Shown here: in pieces, positions 7,921 through 15,509 of the stretch
Layout of the letters: each line of letters starts with the position of its first letter
Position numbering within the stretch: position 1 is the stretch's first letter
NCBI GenBank assembly: GCA_964408735.1
Contig: CAYPAX010000041.1
Span: 1-37,177 of the forward strand
Length of the DNA: 37,177 nt
Origin: UBA7887 sp964408735
Lineage (GTDB): Bacteria; Pseudomonadota; Alphaproteobacteria; UBA7887
Reading direction: 5' to 3'
Position numbers and translations under genes: made by a program
The notes under the pieces: generated by a model
Databases searched by the model: none
Told to the model about the DNA's origin: nothing
What the model saw: the letters and a program-made list of their open reading frames with translations, nothing else

Positions 7921-8287
7921 TCAAGCGGTTGGGGCTTTCGGCTTGGGCCTTGGGCCTGGCTTGCGCCGTCGAAAGGTGAGGCCCGCCAGCGCCTCGAGTC
8001 GCTCCACAAACGACGCAGTCCCAAGGGGCCGGCCGCTGTTGACATGCCCGCGCAGGGCTTCGAGCTCGCTTGGCGGCTCTTCGACATCGATGTAGTCCTG
8101 CCAATCCGGAACCAGCGCGAGCAGTGGCGCGACATCGACCACGCCATCGCTTTGCCCCTGCAGGTGGGCGCGCGCACTCGACCAGCGCCAGTCCTTGGGC
8201 GCGCGCACCAGGCCGGCGCGCACCGGGTTGCGCTCCACATAGCGGGCCGCCGACAACAAGTGCGGCTCATCCATGACGAAGGAATGA
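7921..8287 (-). pseudogene. 5'-truncated REP-associated tyrosine transposase (RAYT)
   Basis: An open frame encodes the C-terminal half of a RAYT: FVMDEPHLLSAARYVERN then PVRAGLVRAPKDWRWSSA, then the usual VAPLLALVPDWQDYI and GRPLG regions and a basic end. The Tyr in RYVERNPVRAG is the expected catalytic Tyr of this Y1 family. The N-terminal half, which should carry the HUH (NHxHL) metal motif, is absent; similarity begins right at SFVMDE, exactly where palindrome 2 starts. The reading frame runs on into the palindrome to an ATG at 8337, but that part is not RAYT-like. It is therefore a non-functional remnant flanked by its own palindromes. Confidence 0.8.
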
Positions 8288-8365
8288 AATTCGGTTCCAG
8301 TCACCGAACTTAAACGTGTATTATGAAATTCATACAATTATAAGTTCGGTGACTGTCACCGAGCT
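8288..8365. repeat. REP-like palindrome 2
   Basis: Left arm 8288-8309 and right arm 8344-8365 pair imperfectly around an AT-rich loop. The core is CCAGTCACCGAAC on the left and GTTCGGTGACTG on the right. It forms the break point of the RAYT remnant. The stretch 8366-8431 after it holds no gene that I can see. Confidence 0.75.
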
Positions 8366-8431
8366 TATGCGAGCGTAACGCGCGGATTGCAATTGGTGGT
8401 TTTGTGACTGTCGCTCACCCCAGCGATGTTG

Positions 8432-9649
8432 TCAGCGATCGGGCAACATCCCCAGCAGCGTCTTGACGGCGGCGGCGGCGAAGGTTTCGTCGTTGATGTG
8501 GGCGGCGACCTCGATCAGTGGGATGTCGGGGCGGAGGTGGGCGCGCAGGGCCTCGATGGCAGCGCGGTCGGCCTCGGGGCACCAGAAAGGGCCGCCGTTG
8601 GCGTCGAAGCGCGACCAGCCTTGGAGCGGAATCAGCACGGCGACCGGTCCCTGCGCGGCATTGGCCTTTTCGGCCAGGATGCGGCCGAGCTGCTCGTTTT
8701 CCGCCACGTCGGTGCGCATCAGCGTCACGGTCGGCTTGCCGGCGTGCAGTTGGCGGGCGTGGTAGGCGGCGGGCACCGTGTCGGGGGCGCCGAAATTGAC
8801 CATGTCGAGACAGCCGGGGACTATCACCTGAGGGACCCCGGCCTTGCCCGCCGCTTCGAGGCGCTCTGGGCCGGCGGAAAAGACGCCGCCGCAAAGCTCG
8901 TCCGCAAGTTCGGTGGTGGTGATGTCGAGCACGCCGGCAATGGCGCCGTCCGCGACCATGCTCTCCATGGTTCTGCCGCCGCTGCCGGTGGCGTGGAAGA
9001 CGAGCCCGTCGTAGCCGGCCTCGCTCAGGGCTTTCTTGCAGCGTTCGACACAGGGCCGGGTCTGGCCGAACATGGTTATGGCAATGATAGGCTTTGCATC
9101 GGTCTCGCGCACGGGCTCGGCCGCGACCATGCCGGCAAGGGCCGCGGCGGCTTGCGCCAGGATGGCTCGGCTGATGGCGTTGAGGCCGGAGACGTCGACC
9201 ACCGAGGGGAAGATATTGATGTCCTTGGCGCCGAGGAAGGCGGAGGTGTCGCTGCCGGCCAGCGTCGAGACGATGACTTTCGGCACGCCGAGGGGGAGCG
9301 CGCGCATGGCGGCGGCGGCGACGGACGTGCCGCGCGCCTTGCCGAGCGCGAAGACGCCGTCGAAGCGGCCTTTGTCATAGAGCGCCGGCGCCAGCGCCGC
9401 GGCGCCTCTTGCCATCGCGGCCACGGCCGCCTCCTGGTCGCCTGCTTTGCGCAGCGCCTCGATGTCCGCACCACCCGCAGCGGCGACCTCGACGGCATCG
9501 ATGTCCACCGGGAAGTGCTCGCAGCCTCCCAGCACGCCCCAGTTCAGGCACAGCGTCTCGAGCCCGGCTGCCTGCAGGCGTTGGCGCACGAAGTCATATT
9601 CGGCGCCCTTGCTGTCGAAGGCACCGATCAGCAGAACCGTCTTCGCCAT
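8432..9649 (-). CDS. Tm-1-like ATP-binding domain protein (UPF0261), copy B
   Basis: 405 residues. It begins MAKTVLLIGAFDSKG, the typical UPF0261/Tm-1-like start, and contains GSGGRTMESMV, LDITTTELADELCGG, VPGCLDMVNFG and a HINDETFA ending, all shared with copy A upstream. Tm-1-like domains bind ATP in the tomato Tm-1 protein; the bacterial role is not established. The ATG overlaps the stop of the upstream TIM-barrel gene by one base (TGATG on the minus strand), so translation is probably coupled. It is the last gene of a RidA, Tm-1-like A, TIM-barrel, Tm-1-like B operon. A long alternative frame covers this gene and is a shadow. A broken third copy of its 3' end lies downstream. Confidence 0.9.
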   Translation of the reverse strand: MAKTVLLIGAFDSKGAEYDFVRQRLQAAGLETLCLNWGVLGGCEHFPVDIDAVEVAAAGGADIEALRKAGDQEAAVAAMARGAAALAPALYDKGRFDGVFALGKARGTSVAAAAMRALPLGVPKVIVSTLAGSDTSAFLGAKDINIFPSVVDVSGLNAISRAILAQAAAALAGMVAAEPVRETDAKPIIAITMFGQTRPCVERCKKALSEAGYDGLVFHATGSGGRTMESMVADGAIAGVLDITTTELADELCGGVFSAGPERLEAAGKAGVPQVIVPGCLDMVNFGAPDTVPAAYHARQLHAGKPTVTLMRTDVAENEQLGRILAEKANAAQGPVAVLIPLQGWSRFDANGGPFWCPEADRAAIEALRAHLRPDIPLIEVAAHINDETFAAAAVKTLLGMLPDR

Positions 9650-10476
9650 CAGAAGCGGACGGCCTTGAAGGCCTCGACCTGCTCGCGGATCGCCACTTCG
9701 GTGGGCAACCGCTCCATGCTCGAGGCACCGTAAAAGCCGTCCACGCCGCGCGTGTGCGTGAGCACATGGGCGGCATCGTCGGGCATGGCGATCGGCCCGC
9801 CATGGCAGAGCACGATGACGTCGGACCGCGCCGCCTTGGCGGCATCGCAGATCTCCTGCACCTTGGCCGGCGCCTGTTCCAAAGACAGCGCCGTGCTGGC
9901 CCCGATCGAGCCCTTGGTGGTGAGGCCGAGATGGGCCACGACCATATCGGCGCCGGCTTCGGCCATGGCCACGGCATCGTCGGTGCTGAAGACATAGGGG
10001 CTGGTGAAAAGTTCCATTTCGCGTGCCATGCGGACCATCTCCACTTCCAGCTCGAAGCCCATGCCGGTCTCCTCCAGGTTCTGCCGGAAGACGCCGTCGA
10101 TGAGGCCGACGGTGGGAAAATTCTGGATGCCCGAAAAGCCGGCCTCGCGCACCTGTGCGAGAAAGCGCCCCATGTCGCGGAACGGGTCGGTGCCGCAAAC
10201 CCCGGCGAGGACCGGCGTGTCGCGGACGACGGGCAGCACCTCGTTCGCCATGTCCATGACGATGGCGTTGGCGTCGCCATAGGGCATGAGGCCGGCCAGG
10301 GAGCCGCGCCCGGCCATGCGGAAGCGGCCCGAATTGTAGATCACGATGAGGTCGATGCCGCCCGCTTCCTCGAACTTGGCCGTAATCCCGGTACCGGCGC
10401 CGCCGCCGACGATCGGCCGCTTGGCCGCGATGATGCTGGTCAGGCGCGCCATGACCTGGTCTCTCGTGAACGCCAT
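9649..10476 (-). CDS. phosphoenolpyruvate hydrolase-family TIM-barrel protein
   Basis: 275 residues from the ATG at 10476, which has GAGGAGG upstream; an earlier in-frame start at 10494 would overlap the previous stop. Features include PIVGGGAGTGITAKFEEAGG near the N-terminus, GVCGTDPFRDMG, QNFPTVGLIDG, GADMVVAHLGLT, and VIVLCHGGPIA. This is the TIM-barrel family annotated as PEP hydrolase-like (COG5564), which is fused to the Tm-1-like domain as the C-terminal half of the tomato Tm-1 protein. The reaction is not established. It is flanked on both sides by Tm-1-like genes in one operon and shares a one-base overlap with the downstream one, which suggests that the proteins act as a complex. 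Confidence 0.85.
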   Translation of the reverse strand: MAFTRDQVMARLTSIIAAKRPIVGGGAGTGITAKFEEAGGIDLIVIYNSGRFRMAGRGSLAGLMPYGDANAIVMDMANEVLPVVRDTPVLAGVCGTDPFRDMGRFLAQVREAGFSGIQNFPTVGLIDGVFRQNLEETGMGFELEVEMVRMAREMELFTSPYVFSTDDAVAMAEAGADMVVAHLGLTTKGSIGASTALSLEQAPAKVQEICDAAKAARSDVIVLCHGGPIAMPDDAAHVLTHTRGVDGFYGASSMERLPTEVAIREQVEAFKAVRF

Positions 10477-10490
10477 CGTATCGCTCCTCC

Positions 10491-11699
10491 TCACTCGGCC
10501 ATCAGCTCGCGCAGCATGGCTACGGCCTTCTGCGAGAAGGCCTCGTCGTTGATGTGGGCGTCAAGCTCGACCACGGGGATGTTGCTGCGCAAGTTCGCCT
10601 TGATGGCGTCGAACAGAGCAGTGTCGGCATCCGGCGACCAGAAGGCGCCGCCCTCGCTGTCGAGCACAGACAAGCCTCTGAGCGGCAGCAGGAACGCCAC
10701 TTTGCCCGCCGCCGCATTGGCCTTCTCGGCGAAGATCGTGCCGATGCGCGCGTTCTCTTCCGGTGTGGTGCGCATCAGCGTCACCGTCGGCTTGGATTCG
10801 TAGAAGGTGCGCCCGGCATAGCGCGCGGGCACCGTCTCGGGCGGCCCGAAATTCACCATGTCGATGCAGCCGGGCACGATGAGATGGGCGATGCCGGCAC
10901 GGCCGGGCGCTGCCAGGCGATCCGGCCCGGCGCTGAAGGTGCCGCCGCAAAGCTCGTCCGCCCATTCCGTGGTGGTGATATCGAGCACGGCTTCGACATA
11001 GCCCTGGTCGACCATGCGCTCCATGGTCCTGCCACCGGTGCCGCTGCCGTGGAAGACCAGGACTTCGTAACCCGCGGCGGCGAGCGCATCGCGGCAGCGT
11101 GTCACGCACGGCGTGGTCTGGCCGAACATGGAGGCGGCGATGATCGGCTTGCTTTCGCCGGCGCTGGCATAATCCATCTCCAGCATGCCGCAGACGGCGC
11201 CGGCCGCTGCCGTGTAGATCGTCTCGCTAATACGGTTGACGCCAGCGACGTCAACCACCGAGGGGATCATGGTGATATCCGCCAGCCCGACATAGGGCGA
11301 GGTGTCGCCCGAGGCGACGGTGGAGACCAGCACTTTCGGCAAACCCACGGGCAGGGCGCGCATGGCCGGGGCGATGACGCTGGCGCCGCCGGAGCCGCCG
11401 AGGCCCAGCACGGCATCGAAGCGGCCTTCGGCGTGGAGCTTGATGGTGACGGCCTCGGCGCCGCGGCTCATCGCCTTCATGGCCTCGCCGCGGTCGCCCG
11501 CCTCGCGCAGCGCGGCCAGATCGCCGCCGCCGGCCGCTGCCACCGCCGCGGCGTCGATGTCCACGGGGAACAGCCCGGTTTCGCCGAGCACGCCCGTGTC
11601 CAGCATCAGCACGCCGTGCCCGCGGGCCAGGATGCGCTCGCGCACGAAGGCATAGTCTTCGGCTTTTGTGTCGAATGAACCGATCAGCAGAACGATCAT
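10491..11699 (-). CDS. Tm-1-like ATP-binding domain protein (UPF0261), copy A
   Basis: 402 residues starting MIVLLIGSFDTKAEDYAF. It shares GTGGRTMERMV, LDITTTEWADELCGG, VPGCIDMVNFG and HINDEAFS with copy B, but differs through most other positions, so this is an old duplication and not a recent one. The start lies three bases after the RidA stop and the stop lies 14 bases before the TIM-barrel start. Two Tm-1-like genes around one TIM-barrel gene suggests a hetero-oligomer in which each Tm-1-like partner has its own role; this is inference. Confidence 0.9.
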   Translation of the reverse strand: MIVLLIGSFDTKAEDYAFVRERILARGHGVLMLDTGVLGETGLFPVDIDAAAVAAAGGGDLAALREAGDRGEAMKAMSRGAEAVTIKLHAEGRFDAVLGLGGSGGASVIAPAMRALPVGLPKVLVSTVASGDTSPYVGLADITMIPSVVDVAGVNRISETIYTAAAGAVCGMLEMDYASAGESKPIIAASMFGQTTPCVTRCRDALAAAGYEVLVFHGSGTGGRTMERMVDQGYVEAVLDITTTEWADELCGGTFSAGPDRLAAPGRAGIAHLIVPGCIDMVNFGPPETVPARYAGRTFYESKPTVTLMRTTPEENARIGTIFAEKANAAAGKVAFLLPLRGLSVLDSEGGAFWSPDADTALFDAIKANLRSNIPVVELDAHINDEAFSQKAVAMLRELMAE

Positions 11700-11702
11700 G
11701 CT

Positions 11703-12098
11703 CTAAACCTTTGCAGCAATGGCCTCCACTTCGCAGAGATAGGGCGGCAGGGTCAAGCCGCTGACGAACAGGAGGGTCTGTGCCGGGTGGGTGTCGCCGA
11801 GATAGCGCCCGCGCACTTCGGCGTTCTTTTCCCGCTGGCTGCGGTCGGTCATGAAGGTCGTCACCTTGACCAGATCCTCGATGCCCATGTCCGAGGCCTC
11901 GAGCACCGAGACGATATTGCGCCAGCACCATTCGATCTGCTCGTCGAAGGTATCGGGCACCGAGCCGTCCGGCAGCGCGCCGAGCTGGCCCGAGATATAG
12001 AGCCAGCGGGCGTTTGCCGGCACCTCGACGCTGTGGCTGTATTTGGCCGCTGCCATCGGCGGCGCGATATTGGTGGGCGTCTTGCGGATCAGCGACAT
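11703..12098 (-). CDS. RidA family protein
   Basis: 131 residues of the RidA/YjgF fold. The ATG at 12098 has AGGGAGGAA about three bases upstream. Visible features are SHSVEVPANARWLYISGQLG (the strand leading to the active-site cleft), NIVSVLEASDMGIEDLVKVTTF and the ending LPPYLCEVEAIAAKV. Archetypal RidA uses an Arg in the segment near HPAQTLLFVSGL to deaminate reactive enamines or imines; here that position reads TLLFVSG without a clear Arg, so it is probably one of the Rid subgroups lacking that activity. First gene of the Tm-1-like operon, in the opposite orientation to the haloalkane-dehalogenase-like gene. Confidence 0.9.
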   Translation of the reverse strand: MSLIRKTPTNIAPPMAAAKYSHSVEVPANARWLYISGQLGALPDGSVPDTFDEQIEWCWRNIVSVLEASDMGIEDLVKVTTFMTDRSQREKNAEVRGRYLGDTHPAQTLLFVSGLTLPPYLCEVEAIAAKV

Positions 12099-12110
12099 GA
12101 GTTCCTCCCT

Positions 12111-12138
12111 TTGTCAGGCTACGGCAACATGCTATCCG
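12111..12138 (+). promoter_or_regulatory. candidate promoter of the haloalkane-dehalogenase-like gene
   Basis: TTGTCA, 16 bases, TATCCG, in the 70-base divergent region between the RidA and hydrolase genes, ending 30 bases before the ATG at 12169. Good -35 and weak -10; the same region must also hold the promoter of the Tm-1-like operon. Confidence 0.35.
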
Positions 12139-12168
12139 AGAATTCGCATCATCGCATTGGAGGGTCGC

Positions 12169-13080
12169 ATGACGATCCCTGAGACCGAGACCTTCAACGG
12201 AACATTCCCCTTCGCGCCGCGCTTCTTCGACGGCCACGGCTTCCGCCAGCACTATGTCGACGAGGGCCCGCGCGACGGCGAGGTTCTCATCTGCCTGCAT
12301 GGCGAACCGACATGGGGCTATCTGTACCGCAAGTTCATCCCCAGGCTTTCGGAGCGCTATCGCGTGGTGGTGCCGGACCATATGGGCTTCGGCAAGAGCG
12401 AGACGCCGGCCGATCGCGACTACACCTTGCGTACCCACGTGGAAAACCTGGAAGCCCTGATCGACCATCTCGGGCTCGACGACTTTACCTTCGTGGGCCA
12501 GGACTGGGGCGGGCCGATAACCGGCGCCTATACTTTGCGCAACCCTGAGCGGGTCAGGCGCATGGTCTTGATGAACACCTTGCTCGGCTATGGCGGCGTG
12601 CGCCCGGATGGCCTGTCGCCGTGGTTCGCCTGGATCACCAAGCACCAGGAGCAGGGCACCCTCGACGGCATTCTGGGAGAGCTCGGCAGCACGGTGCTGT
12701 CGGTCATGAAGATCGTCGGCTTTCAGAACAGCGCGACGGTCACCGACGACTGGCTGCGGGCCTATGCGGCGCCGTTTCCCGACCGCGCCTCCTGTGCCGG
12801 GGCCATCGCCTTTCCCCTCGATTTCGTGCTCGGCAAGATGCGCCCGTTCCTCTTCGAATGCCTCGAGCAGGGCGATATGGCGGCTCTGCGAGCCAAGCCG
12901 GCGATGCTGGCCTACGGCATGGAAGATCGCGCCATCCAGCCCGACTACGCCATTGCCGATTTCGAGGCGCTGTTTCCCGATGCGCCGGTGGTCAGGCTGC
13001 CTGGCGTCGGGCATTACTGCCAGGAGGACGCGCCCGAGGTGCTGGTTGCGTTGATCGAGCAGTTCATGCAGGCTGCCTGA
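12169..13080 (+). CDS. haloalkane dehalogenase-like alpha/beta hydrolase
   Basis: 303 residues from the ATG at 12169 with GGAGGG upstream; the open frame continues further upstream without similarity. The alpha/beta-hydrolase residues are visible: oxyanion/halide motif HGEPTWGYLYRK (44-55), nucleophile Asp112 in GQDWGG with halide-binding Trp113, likely acid Asp253 (MEDRAI) and base His282 (GVGHYCQED). HGEPTW with DWGG is the DhlA (HLD-I) type signature of Xanthobacter dehalogenase, which hydrolyses haloalkanes to alcohols. Related epoxide hydrolases share the fold but normally have HGFP. Divergent from the Tm-1-like operon and followed by a UroD-family gene 50 bases downstream. No signal peptide, so cytosolic. 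Confidence 0.8.
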   Translation: MTIPETETFNGTFPFAPRFFDGHGFRQHYVDEGPRDGEVLICLHGEPTWGYLYRKFIPRLSERYRVVVPDHMGFGKSETPADRDYTLRTHVENLEALIDHLGLDDFTFVGQDWGGPITGAYTLRNPERVRRMVLMNTLLGYGGVRPDGLSPWFAWITKHQEQGTLDGILGELGSTVLSVMKIVGFQNSATVTDDWLRAYAAPFPDRASCAGAIAFPLDFVLGKMRPFLFECLEQGDMAALRAKPAMLAYGMEDRAIQPDYAIADFEALFPDAPVVRLPGVGHYCQEDAPEVLVALIEQFMQAA

Positions 13081-13130
13081 CGCGGATTCGAGCCGGTGGA
13101 GACACGCATCAAGACGTGGAGCCCCGCCTC

Positions 13131-14285
13131 ATGACCTGGACACATCGCGAGCGCATGTTGGCGGCGCTCAATCACGAGCAGCCGGACCGGGTGCCGATCG
13201 ATTTCGGCGGCGCCGAGTTCACCACCATCACGCTGTCCGCCTATGAGCACCTGAAGGCGCATCTCGGCGTCACGGAGCCGACCGAGGCGATGTCGATCAT
13301 CCATTCGGTCGCCCATCCCGCGGAATCGATACTCGAGCGCTTCGGCGTCGACACCCGCAACGTCCAGCCCGGCCCCTATCGGGGCGGTGTCGACCATTGG
13401 ATCGACGACAACAACTATATCGACATGTTCGGCGTGCTTTGGAAGCGCACCGAAAAGGACGTCGACCAGCATTTCCTGCACCGGGACGGCCCTTTCTACG
13501 GCGGCAAGCTGAGCGTCGAGCGGGTCGAGGAATGCGCTTGGCCTGACGGCAAGAATCCAGGCTTGGGAGACGGCGTGGCGGAACGGGTGCGCGATATTCG
13601 TGCCCAAGGCGACCACGCCATCTGCCTCTACCTGCCGGGCGGCGTGATTCACCGCGGCTATGCCATGCGCGGCTTCGAGGCCTATCTGAAGGATCTCTAC
13701 AAGGCGCCCGAGGCGCTACAGCGCATGATGGACAAGCTCTGCGACTTCTGGTGCGACACGGCGGAGACCATGGTCGCCGCGGCGGGGCCTGAGAACGTCG
13801 ACATCGTCTATTTCGGCGAGGATCTCGGCACCCAGGAAGGCTGCATGTTCGATCCAGAGAACATCTACGCGACCTATCTCAAGCCGCGGCATGCGCGCAT
13901 GGTGGAGACGGTCAAGGGGCTGACGGGCGGCCGGGCCAAGGTCTGCTTCCATTGTTGCGGCTCGGCCTATCATTTCATACCCCACCTGATCGATATCGGC
14001 GTCGATGCGCTCAACCCGGTGCAGGTGACCGCGCGCAACATGGAGCCGGAGCGCCTCAAGGAGGAGTTCGGCGATCGCATCTGCTTCTGGGGTGGCATCA
14101 ACACCCAGCAGACTCTGCCCTTCGGCAGCGCAGACGAGGTGGCGGCCGAAACCCGGCGCGTGATCGATATTCTCGGCAAGGGCGGCGGCTACGTGCTCAA
14201 CAGCGTGCACAACATCCAGGCCGAGGTGCCGCCGGAAAACGTCGTCGCCATGTTCGAGGCGGGCGTCAACCACCGCTATCACTAA
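13131..14285 (+). CDS. uroporphyrinogen decarboxylase-family (methyltransferase-like) protein
   Basis: 384 residues from the ATG at 13131; an in-frame GTG at 13116 is an alternative, and the open frame upstream of it is a shadow of the hydrolase. The protein has the URO-D fold start (RERMLAALNHEQPDRVPIDF) and the DIVYFGEDLGTQEG, CFHCCGSAYHF and ICFWGGINTQQTLPFG segments. The HxC pair in FHCCG resembles the zinc-binding motif of MtaA/MtbA/CmuA-type cobalamin methyltransferases, which are in this superfamily; true HemE normally has no such motif. A methyl-transfer role is therefore more likely than heme synthesis, but the substrate is unknown. It lies 50 bases after the dehalogenase-like gene and may be co-transcribed. 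Confidence 0.8.
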   Translation: MTWTHRERMLAALNHEQPDRVPIDFGGAEFTTITLSAYEHLKAHLGVTEPTEAMSIIHSVAHPAESILERFGVDTRNVQPGPYRGGVDHWIDDNNYIDMFGVLWKRTEKDVDQHFLHRDGPFYGGKLSVERVEECAWPDGKNPGLGDGVAERVRDIRAQGDHAICLYLPGGVIHRGYAMRGFEAYLKDLYKAPEALQRMMDKLCDFWCDTAETMVAAAGPENVDIVYFGEDLGTQEGCMFDPENIYATYLKPRHARMVETVKGLTGGRAKVCFHCCGSAYHFIPHLIDIGVDALNPVQVTARNMEPERLKEEFGDRICFWGGINTQQTLPFGSADEVAAETRRVIDILGKGGGYVLNSVHNIQAEVPPENVVAMFEAGVNHRYH

Positions 14286-14297
14286 ATCGGGAGCACC

Positions 14298-14326
14298 CAG
14301 ACAAGCTTGCCCCATTCGGCTATACT
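14298..14326 (+). promoter_or_regulatory. candidate promoter of the 29-residue ORF
   Basis: CAGACA, 17 bases, TATACT at 14321-14326. The -10 is close to consensus; the -35 matches in its GACA half. The predicted start of transcription is about 15 bases before the ATG at 14349. Confidence 0.45.
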
Positions 14327-14348
14327 ATGCCGATTAACGGAGGCGAAT

Positions 14349-14438
14349 ATGCTGAAAGCGATAGCACTGCCGAGCGGCACTTTATTGGCGACCATAGGCT
14401 TGGCCGGCTCGGCGCTGGCGATCTGCTTCCTCTGCTAG
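14349..14438 (+). CDS. small hydrophobic peptide, 29 residues
   Basis: A short ORF starting MLKAIALPSG, followed by a hydrophobic stretch (TLLATIGLAG and SALAICFLC) and a stop. It has GGAGG five bases before the ATG and a promoter-like TATACT about 23 bases before the ATG, so transcription and translation signals are both present. The whole peptide could span a membrane, or it could be a signal-peptide-like leader; it ends in Cys. The stop overlaps the convergent FGE-domain gene stop by four bases. No function is proposed. Confidence 0.5.
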   Translation: MLKAIALPSGTLLATIGLAGSALAICFLC

Positions 14439-15424
14439 GGCAGGGGCCGGGCGACTCGGAAGCCAATATTGACGCTGCGGTCCTCGATGCCGGCCCAGCC
14501 GCGGTTGGCCACGCGCACGACGCGCGGGTCGTAATCCCACGAACCGCCACGCAGCACGCGGCGCTCGCAGCCGCTATCGGCCCAGGCACTACTGTCGCCG
14601 GCGCTCCCGGCGTAGCTGTCGTGGTAGCAATCCTCGACCCATTCCCAGACATTGCCGAGCATGTCGTATAGGCCGAATGCGTTGGGCCTGAAGCTGCCGA
14701 CGCGTGTCGCCATGACAGCGCCGTCCTCGCAGAGGAAGATGTTCTCCTTGTCGCGGGTCAGGCTGTGCGTGCGCGCCCGTGTCAGGTCGGAGACGTTGGC
14801 GTAACGGCAGGCATCCTTGTGCTCGCGGTCGTCTCCCCAGTAGCGCCGCGTGGCAGTGCCGGCGCGGGCGGCATATTCCCATTCCGCCTCGCTCAGCAGG
14901 CGATAGCCGGCGCCGGTCTGTTCGTTGAGCCAGTCGATATAGGCCTGGGCCTCGTGCCAGTTGGCGCACAGCACGGGTTCGCGGTAGTCCTGCTGGTAGC
15001 CCGGGATGCGCCAATTGCGGCCCACCTCGCTGACCCATTCGTCGTTCTTGTAGACGTAGCAGCTATAGCCCGGCTTGCGCCCTGTCGCCTCGATATAGGC
15101 GCTATATTCGGCCCGGGTCACTTCGTAGCGACCGACGGCGAATTGTGCGGCGATGGTCACCGGGTGCCGCGGCAGCTCGTCCTGGACCCACTCGCGTTCG
15201 GCGCCGTCTTCCTCGATGAGCAGGGCGATGTCTTCCTCGTTCGAGCCCATCTCGAAGCTGCCTGCCGGCAGCACCACCATCTCCGGGCAGGCGGCGCACT
15301 CGCGAAAGACGCTGCCCTCGACGTAGCCGGCCGCCTCATCCGCCTGCTGGGCCCAAGCGGCGCTCTCGAACAGAAGCATCGCCACAATTGCGGCCTGCAG
15401 CCTGCTTGGGATGATTCGCCCCAT
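14435..15424 (-). CDS. secreted formylglycine-generating-enzyme (SUMF1) domain protein
   Basis: 329 residues from the ATG at 15424; an in-frame GTG at 15439 is less likely. A signal peptide (RLQAAIVAMLLFESAAWA) is followed by a SUMF1/FGE fold: PAGSFEMGSNE, VGRYEVTRAEYSAY, PVLCANWHEAQAYIDWL, RLLSEAEWEYAARAGT, GLYDMLGNVWEWVEDCY, RVLRGGSWDYDP and the ending NIGFRVARPLP. Where FGE has catalytic Cys near GFRCA, this one has GFRVA, so sulfatase activation is unlikely. Such domains in secreted bacterial proteins are often of unknown enzymatic or structural role. No sulfatase gene is nearby. Confidence 0.85.
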   Translation of the reverse strand: MGRIIPSRLQAAIVAMLLFESAAWAQQADEAAGYVEGSVFRECAACPEMVVLPAGSFEMGSNEEDIALLIEEDGAEREWVQDELPRHPVTIAAQFAVGRYEVTRAEYSAYIEATGRKPGYSCYVYKNDEWVSEVGRNWRIPGYQQDYREPVLCANWHEAQAYIDWLNEQTGAGYRLLSEAEWEYAARAGTATRRYWGDDREHKDACRYANVSDLTRARTHSLTRDKENIFLCEDGAVMATRVGSFRPNAFGLYDMLGNVWEWVEDCYHDSYAGSAGDSSAWADSGCERRVLRGGSWDYDPRVVRVANRGWAGIEDRSVNIGFRVARPLP

Positions 15425-15444
15425 ATGGTTCGTCTCCACTGGTC

Positions 15445-15466
15445 CGCCCGTCGCCGGCGCCGGGCG
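15445..15466. terminator. GC-rich hairpin between the enolase-family and FGE-domain genes
   Basis: CGCCCG at 15445-15450 pairs with CGGGCG at 15461-15466, with the inner CGCCGGCG also self-complementary. It lies about 45 bases after the enolase-family stop on the minus strand. No T-run follows, so an intrinsic terminator is only possible, not shown. Confidence 0.25.
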
Positions 15467-15509
15467 AGCTATCGCCGGGGCTGCAACCTACGCCGCAACG
15501 CCCATTGCC

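Noticed and set aside
8432..10198. 588-residue open frame covering the Tm-1-like B and part of the TIM-barrel gene
   Set aside because: Only the last 405 residues are Tm-1-like; the upstream part is an Arg/Gly/His-rich shadow of the TIM-barrel gene in another frame.
11251..13014. 587-residue minus-strand frame across the RidA and hydrolase genes
   Set aside because: His/Arg/Gly-rich shadow; the true genes in other frames have clear motifs and ribosome sites.
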